The notes under the pieces: model-generated
Database searches by the model: none
What the model was told of the DNA's origin: nothing
What the model saw: the letters and a program-made list of their open reading frames with translations, nothing else
Translations under genes and position numbers: made by a program
Shown here: piece after piece, positions 7,741 to 11,907 of the stretch
Layout of the letters: the number at the start of each line of letters is the position of its first letter
Position numbering within the stretch: the first letter of the stretch is position 1
Assembly: GCA_026770615.1 (NCBI GenBank)
Contig: MU631711.1
Coordinates: 83,098 to 95,004, forward strand
Reading direction: 5' to 3'
From: Pavlovales sp. CCMP2436
Taxonomy: Eukaryota; Haptophyta; Pavlovophyceae; Pavlovales
DNA: 11,907 nt

Positions 7741-7824
7741 GATCGTCGTGTGTCTAAACTGATCAGCGGTGGGGACGGTATTTGTGTGCTCGGGGTGGAT
7801 CCCTGGATCTGGGTGTTTTTCAAC
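7741..7824 (-). repeat. Dispersed repeat, inverted copy
   Basis: Read on the minus strand it runs GTTGAAAAACAC, GATCCAGGGATCCACCCCGA, ACCGTCCCCACCGCTGATCA, then AGACACACGACGATC. This is a close match to 10555-10646, apart from a short deletion near 7785-7795. A more diverged copy is at 6519-6582. Confidence 0.8.
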
Positions 7825-9025
7825 ACTTATATTATTGAATATATATTTATAAAATTAGAATGACGTGCGCTAATGCGCAGCTCGCCCAGCCGTTGCAATC
7901 GCCGTTGCAAAATCTTTATAGAGGCTAGAGCTCGTCGTCGCTCGAATCGGACTGGGTGCGTATGTGCGTGCGCTTGTGCTTCACAAGGGTGCCCGCAACA
8001 GCAGCTCGGTACTCGCAGCCCGGCTCGTCGCACGCGTACGGCCGCTCGCCACTGTGCGTGCGCTTGTGCCTCACGAGGTTGCCCATCTCAGCTGTCCTGA
8101 ACTTGCAGCCCGGCTCGTCGCAAGCGTACGGCTGCTCGCCGCTGTGCGTGCGCTTGTGCACCTTGAGGTTGCTTGCTGTAGTGGTGGTGAAGTCGCAGCC
8201 TCCCTGATCGCACGCGTACGGCCGCTCGCCGCTGTGCGTGCGCTTGTGCTTCGTGAGGCTGCCCGCTTCAGCGGCACTGTAACCGCAGCCGGGCTCGTCG
8301 CACGCAAACGGCCGCTGGCCGCTGTGCGTGCGCTGGTGCCTCGCGAGGTGGCCCGCCGTAGTGGCCCGGTACTCGCAGCCGGGCTCGTCGCAGGCGTACG
8401 GCCGCTTGCCGCTGTGCGTGCGCTTGTGCCTCGTGAGGCTGCCAGCTTCAGCGGCACTGTAACCGCACCGGGGCTCGTCGCACGCGTGCGGCCGCTCGCC
8501 GCTGTGCGTGCGCTTGTTCCTCGCGAAGGTGCGCACGCATGAGTGGCCCGGTACTCGCACCCGGGCTCGTTGCAGACGTGCGGCCACTCGCCGCTGTGCG
8601 TGCGCATGTGCACCGTTAGGCTGTTCGCTTTGGCGGCCCGTTACTCGCACCCGGGCTCGTCGCACGCGGAGGGCCGCTCGCCGCTGCGCGTGCGCTAGTG
8701 CGTCGTGAGGCTGTCCGCCGTAGTGGCCCGGTACTCACAGCCGGGCTCGTCGCATGCGTACGGCCGCTCGCCGCTGTGCGTGCGCTTGTTCCTTGCGAGG
8801 CTGCCCGCCTGAGTGGCCCGGTACTCGCAGCCGGGCTCGTCGCAGGCGCACGGCTGCTCGCCGCTGTGCGTGCGCTTGTGCCAGTGAGCTGGCTCGCCTG
8901 AGTGATCCGGTACTCGCACCCGGGCTCGTCGCACGCGTACGACCGCTCGCCGCTGTGCGTGCGCTTGTACGTCGTGAGGCTGTCCGCCGTAGTGGCCCGG
9001 TACTCACAGCCGGGCTCGTCGCACG

Positions 9026-9069
9026 CGTACGGCCGCTCGCCGCTGTGCGTACGGCCGCTCGCCGCTGTG
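9026..9069. repeat. 22-bp perfect tandem duplication in the finger array
   Basis: CGTACGGCCGCTCGCCGCTG followed by TG occurs at 9026-9047 and again at 9048-9069. It duplicates the finger linker and shifts the frame. Confidence 0.95.
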
Positions 9070-9420
9070 CGTGCGCTTGTGCCTCGCGAGGCTGCCCACC
9101 TGAGCGGCATGGTACTCGCACCCGGGCTCGTCACAGGCGTACGGCCGCTCACCGCTGTGCGTGCGCTTGTGCGTCGTGAGGCTGTCCGCCGTAGTGGCCC
9201 GGTACTCGCACCCGGGCTCGTTGTACGCGTGCGGCCGCTCGCCGCTGTGCGTGCACTTGTGCCTCGCAAGGTTGCCCGCTCTAGCTGCCCGGTACTCACA
9301 GCCGGGCTCGTCGCACACGTACGGCCGCTCGCCGCTATGCATGCGCTTGTGCTTGTTGAGGGTGCCGATCCGAGTGGCGCTGTACGCGCAGCCCGGCTCG
9401 TCGCACGGGAAGCGGCGCTC

Positions 9421-9520
9421 GGGCTTGTCTGCTGGCTTATTTGCGCGCTTGTCTTCATCCCTCACGCGTGGGGCTTGTCTGCTGGCTTATTTGCGCGCTT
9501 GTCTTCATCCTTCACGCGTG
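9421..9520. repeat. 50-bp tandem duplication
   Basis: 9421-9470 and 9471-9520 are identical except at one base (C at 9461, T at 9511). The duplicated segment codes for the linker between the zinc-finger start codon and the first finger, and 50 is not a multiple of three. Confidence 0.95.
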
Positions 9521-9539
9521 GACGCTCCCGGCCGGCCAT

Positions 9540-10051
9540 CCTGCGTCAACCAGGGGGCGGCTGCGTGGGAGCTCCTAAGCCGGCCCGGCCGGCCGGACAG
9601 ATCAGGAGCGTGCGGCCCGGGTCTGGTTCACGGATTTTCTTTTGGTAATAATAAAGTTAATTAAATAGTCTAATTTTCTCATATTATGGGTCAAATTATG
9701 GTGGAAACAAAAAATCCGAGTGCGTTTTTTTTTAAAAAAACGAGCAGTCAATGGGAGAGCGACATTTTAGGTCCTTAAATAATTTTCTATGTGGCTGGTG
9801 CTTCCCTGCCCGCTGATTGACTGACAGCTCTCACTCGGCCGCTGGGGCTTTCTGGGCGCCACGAGTGAGAGCAGCTATCACTCAGTCATTTTCGTGGCTC
9901 CCCGATTAGCTTTCATATGACTCGCTTTTGGAGCTCTACGGTTCAGCTCTCATATGACTTTAGAAACACCTCTCACAAAAATGTCTGGTAAAAAGTATGT
10001 GTGGTGATCGAAGGAGTTGGAGAGCAGTTTCGACTTCACTACTATCACTGT
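9540..10051. other. Intergenic region between the zinc-finger and armadillo genes
   Basis: The two genes diverge here, so promoters for both are expected, but no TATA-type element is convincing. Visible structures are a perfect 11-bp stem GCTCTCACTCG (9827-9837) with CGAGTGAGAGC (9862-9872), and a 15-bp near-perfect direct repeat AGCTTTCATATGACT (9908-9922) and AGCTCTCATATGACT (9945-9959). An ATG at 9981 follows, but its frame stops after eight codons unless GGTAAAAAG at about 9987 is a splice donor. Confidence 0.5.
9827..9872. promoter_or_regulatory. Perfect 11-bp inverted repeat, possible binding site or hairpin
   Basis: GCTCTCACTCG and its exact complement CGAGTGAGAGC are separated by 24 bases, upstream of the armadillo-type gene. 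A regulatory role is inference; the symmetry is directly visible. Confidence 0.4.
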
Positions 10052-10490
10052 GTCGCGGAGGTGTACTGCCGCAACAGGTTGTGCAGTTTGGCGGGCTCCC
10101 GCAGCTGCTCGAACCAGGTCTGCCCCCTTCTGCTGGTTCAGATCATGTCCGCTTAAGCTACGTCCGCTCAGCCTCACCGCACAGTGCAAGGGTGTACTGC
10201 CGCCGAGGAACGCAATCGAGAAGGCGGTCGCGGAGCAGGGGGTGCACAAGAAGGTCCTGTCGGCCATCCGTACGTTGCTCTCAGCATCGGACGACGAGTG
10301 CCTGAGGATGGTCGCCACGCTGATTGGCAAGCTGCGCTCCTCGACCGACACTGCTCGCACCGCGCAAATTCTCTTTCAGTTCGTGGTACTCTCAGCCGAT
10401 GGGGCGATCGCGGCCCACCTGGCCGTCGAGGGACTGCCCGCGCTGATCACCGTATTGGTGAGCGAGTCGCTGGCCGAGGACATCAATTGT

Positions 10491-10647
10491 GTGTAAGTTT
10501 CTGTTAAACGTCCGGACCCGGGAGGCGGGCGGGAGGATCGCACTGGAAATGAGCGTTGAAAAAACACTCAGATCCAGGGATCCACCCCGAGCGTGTACAC
10601 GGATACCGTCCCCACCGCTGATCAGTTCAGACACACGACGATCCAAG
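10491..10647 (+). other. Putative intron composed largely of a dispersed repeat
   Basis: It runs from GTGTAAGTTTCTG to GATCCAAG and separates two armadillo segments that are in frame if it is removed. Bases 10555-10646 match repeats at 7741-7824 (inverted) and 6519-6582. The GTGTAA start resembles the starts of repeats A and B. An alternative splice uses GTAAGT at 10493 and AG at 10624-10625, which would add SDTRRSK to the protein. Confidence 0.45.
10555..10646 (+). repeat. Dispersed repeat, copy C
   Basis: GTTGAAAAAACACTCAGATC, CAGGGATCCACCCCGAGC, ACCGTCCCCACCGCTGATCA and AGACACACGACGATC are shared with the inverted copy at 7741-7824, with high identity over about 84-92 bp. Confidence 0.85.
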
Positions 10648-10810
10648 TACTTAGCTGCGTGTGCGCTAGGTGCGCTCGCGCAGCACGCCTCGTGCGCGCG
10701 GAGCCTAGTCGATGGCGGCGCGCTGAACGGCGCAAAGGCAGGCGGATATTCTCTCAGCTCGTGGTTGTCGTCGTACGCGGGAGGCATCGGTGATTGCGGC
10801 GGTTCCTGGC

Positions 10811-11145
10811 GGCCGCGAAAGAGGCTATACCACCAGTTGCTCGCACGGTTTGAGCGAGATTGCGAAGAGCGAGTTCGCGAAGACCGAGAGAGCTCGTCGA
10901 GATTGCGTTCCGGCGTCTTGGCGGCGGCCACGAAAGAGACTCAGCCACCAGTCGCGCGCACGGTTCGAGCGAGAGTGCGAAGAGCGAGTTCTCGAAGACC
11001 GAGAGAGCTCGTCGAGGTTGCGTTCCGGCGTGTCTTGAAGGCGGCCGCGAAAGAGGCTCAACCACCAGTTGCGCGCACGGTTAGAGCGAGAGTGCGAAGA
11101 CCGAGTGCGCGAAGACCGAGAGAGCTCGTCAAGGTTCTGCAGAGG
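10811..11145. repeat. 117-bp tandem repeat, about three units
   Basis: Units start at GGCCGCGAAAGAG (10811), GGCCACGAAAGAG (10926) and GGCCGCGAAAGAG (11043), with periods of 115 and 117. The 2-base difference is a missing GT in CGTGTCTTG near 10910-10915. 117 is 39 codons, so the array keeps frame in the minus-strand protein from the third to the second unit and shifts it at the first. Confidence 0.85.
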
Positions 11146-11610
11146 GTCAAAGTCGGGAACACTGCGGCGGGTGGCCCTGCGAGCCATATCGCGCTCACTC
11201 GCACACCTGTGCGCGTCGTAGCAGAGGACTCCGCTGACCCAGACGCAGAACCATAGCGATCTGACGATGCAAGACGACAGCGTGCGCAGAAGTAGTAAGC
11301 CAACGACTACGCCGGCGAGGCAACCAAGGGAGCTACAACAGACGAACCGAAAGAAGCACTTAATGTCAACGAAGCCTCGTGACTGTCTCTCGCACTGCCC
11401 GTCTAGGCTCGGCGGCGGCGGGCTCGGTGGGGTCTGCGGAGACGATGGCACAGGCGGGCTCAGCGGCGTTGGCGGTGGCGCCGGCGGGCCGGGCGGATTT
11501 GGCGGGTTCGGCGGTGGTGGCCGTGGCGGCAGCGACGGAAGCTTGGCCTTATGGCCATGACCACCGGCGGCGAGTAGGAAGACTCCCACCAGTTGGCACA
11601 CGGCCACCAT
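10825..11610 (-). CDS. Proline-rich secreted or membrane protein (261 aa)
   Basis: An ATG at 11610 is preceded in frame by a stop (TAG) 21 bases upstream. Residues 1-16 (MVAVCQLVGVFLLAAG) look like a signal peptide. Residues 25-68 are proline-rich with PP and SPP motifs, like extensin or pherophorin-type algal surface proteins. Residues about 86-130 hold hydrophobic, cysteine-rich segments (GCLAGVVVGLLLL and IVRSLWFCVWVSGVLC) that could span the membrane once or twice. Residues 159-235 are two 39-residue repeats (RNLDELSRSSRTRSS, then NWWLSLFRGR). A 2-bp loss in the next unit then shifts the frame, giving an unrelated 28-residue tail and a stop; the next frame resumes with the same repeat (PERNLDELSRSS). 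No family is certain. The opposite strand is also open across the repeats and glycine-rich there, so the strand choice rests on the signal and membrane segments. Confidence 0.5.
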   Translation of the reverse strand: MVAVCQLVGVFLLAAGGHGHKAKLPSLPPRPPPPNPPNPPGPPAPPPTPLSPPVPSSPQTPPSPPPPSLDGQCERQSRGFVDIKCFFRFVCCSSLGCLAGVVVGLLLLRTLSSCIVRSLWFCVWVSGVLCYDAHRCASERDMARRATRRSVPDFDPLQNLDELSRSSRTRSSHSRSNRARNWWLSLFRGRLQDTPERNLDELSRSSRTRSSHSRSNRARDWWLSLFRGRRQDAGTQSRRALSVFANSLFAISLKPCEQLVV

Positions 11611-11790
11611 GCACGGCCGCCGAAGAACCCGCTAACGTATAAAGCGGGAGTACGAAGCGTTGGACGAGAAGCCTAAACCACTCAACTGTTAAAGGAACGA
11701 AACCGTAAATATTTTATTTTACTAGCTTTAAATGCTTAAATACATCCCCCCGAACACACCACAAACACAAACACACACAACACACAATTA

Positions 11791-11827
11791 CACACACACA
11801 CACACACACACACACCGCGCGCGCGCG

Positions 11828-11907
<80 letters not shown>
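11791..11907. repeat. Compound microsatellite (CA)n(CG)n(CA)n
   Basis: CA repeats run to 11815, CG alternation to 11836, then CA to the end of the window. The tract continues beyond 11907. 11660-11790 before it shows only AT-rich sequence and scattered ACA motifs. Uninterrupted purine-pyrimidine alternation of this length is prone to the left-handed Z form and to slippage. Confidence 0.95.

Larger units (their letters stand above)
7925..9539 (-). pseudogene. C2H2 zinc-finger array protein, disabled
   Basis: The minus strand encodes 16 tandem fingers of 28 residues, each C-x4-C-x12-H-x3-H with linkers like HSGERPYACDEPGC, and ends TQSDSSDDEL before TAG at 7927-7925. Such arrays normally bind DNA in the nucleus. 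The likely start is ATG at 9539-9537 (context GGATGG), reading MAGRERPRVKDEDKRANKPA. The frame is broken six times: a 50-bp tandem duplication at 9421-9520, a 22-bp tandem duplication at 9026-9069, a 1-bp loss near 8885-8895, TAG replacing AAG at 8697-8695, TAA replacing TAC at 8643-8641, and a 2-bp gain near 8527-8545. Zinc ligands are also lost: finger 3 has Tyr for a Cys, finger 5 Tyr for a His, finger 7 Asn for a His. The last six fingers (7925-8530) are intact in one frame. The family is certain. A pseudogene is most likely; assembly error across repeats is the alternative. Confidence 0.85.
10052..10792 (+). pseudogene. Armadillo-repeat protein gene, partial or degraded
   Basis: Three stretches have armadillo-repeat character. 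The first (about 10063-10125) reads VLPQQVVQFGGLPQLLEPGL. The second, in a different frame (about 10190-10490), includes NAIEKAVAEQGVHKKVLSAI and HLAVEGLPALITVLVSESLA. The third (10648 on) reads YLAACALGALAQHASCARSL, then VDGGALNGA. Parts two and three can be joined by an intron starting GTGTAAGT (10491 or 10493) and ending AG near 10625 or 10647. Parts one and two are in different frames, and no simple GT-AG intron I tried reconciles them, so a frameshift or an unseen intron lies at 10110-10190. Such proteins are scaffolds that bind other proteins. The 5' start and 3' end are not clear; after about 10720 the frame becomes low complexity. The family call is by helix pattern and the GGLP and DGGAL turns. 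Confidence 0.5.

Noticed and set aside
7940..9420. CRISPR-like regular repetition
   Set aside because: The 84-bp period is the 28-residue zinc-finger unit; there are no unique spacers between short identical repeats.
9570..9610. GGCCGG-rich segment as a third MITE end
   Set aside because: CCTAAGCCGG only loosely resembles the terminus, and no paired end or duplication is present.
7956..9648. Long plus-strand open frames across the zinc-finger region (up to about 248 codons)
   Set aside because: They are the mirror of the 84-bp finger repeat: low-complexity Arg, Ala, Val and Cys repeats with no domain. The minus strand shows proper zinc ligands and linkers.
11714..11902. Minus-strand cysteine-valine frame
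   Set aside because: It is a translation of the CA/CG microsatellite.

Overview
The window looks like nuclear DNA from a eukaryotic microbe, most likely an alga. There is a spliced gene with a GT-AG intron, tandem C2H2 zinc fingers, short non-autonomous DNA transposons with target-site duplications, microsatellites, GC-rich exons set in AT-rich intergenic DNA, and a proline-rich secreted protein of the kind common in algae. I see no operons, tRNA, rRNA, CRISPR array or ribosome-binding sites. The lineage is an inference: haptophyte or stramenopile would fit, but nothing in the sequence settles it.

Layout. 1-703 is the 3' end of a TACO1/YebC-family gene (two exons, one 177-bp intron). 704-3240 is mostly non-coding and carries two copies of one MITE (868-1012 and 2929-3083), each with intact 8-bp target-site duplications, plus a broken exon on the minus strand (1228-1465) and a palindromic repeat (1511-1635). 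3240-6460 is repeat-rich, partly very AT-rich, with two possible exons (3539-3666 and 4529-4771) that I cannot assign to a family. 6460-7830 holds two small uncertain ORFs between copies of a dispersed repeat. 7925-9539 (minus) is an array of 16 C2H2 zinc fingers that has decayed: it carries a 50-bp tandem duplication just after the likely start codon, a 22-bp tandem duplication, two small indels and two nonsense codons. 10052-10792 (+) encodes armadillo-type repeats whose putative intron is largely made of the dispersed repeat. 10825-11610 (-) is a predicted secreted or membrane protein with a proline-rich segment, converging on the armadillo gene across a 117-bp tandem repeat array. The window ends in a compound CA/CG/CA microsatellite.

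The genes do not form a pathway. TACO1/YebC acts in organelle translation, the zinc-finger array is a DNA-binding type, and the last gene is a surface-type protein. The main theme is genome turnover: MITE insertion, short tandem duplications and repeats at intron boundaries. I found no convincing new defence or enzymatic system. The best leads are the hAT-like MITE family, the possible repeat-derived intron, and the zinc-finger gene disabled by tandem duplications.
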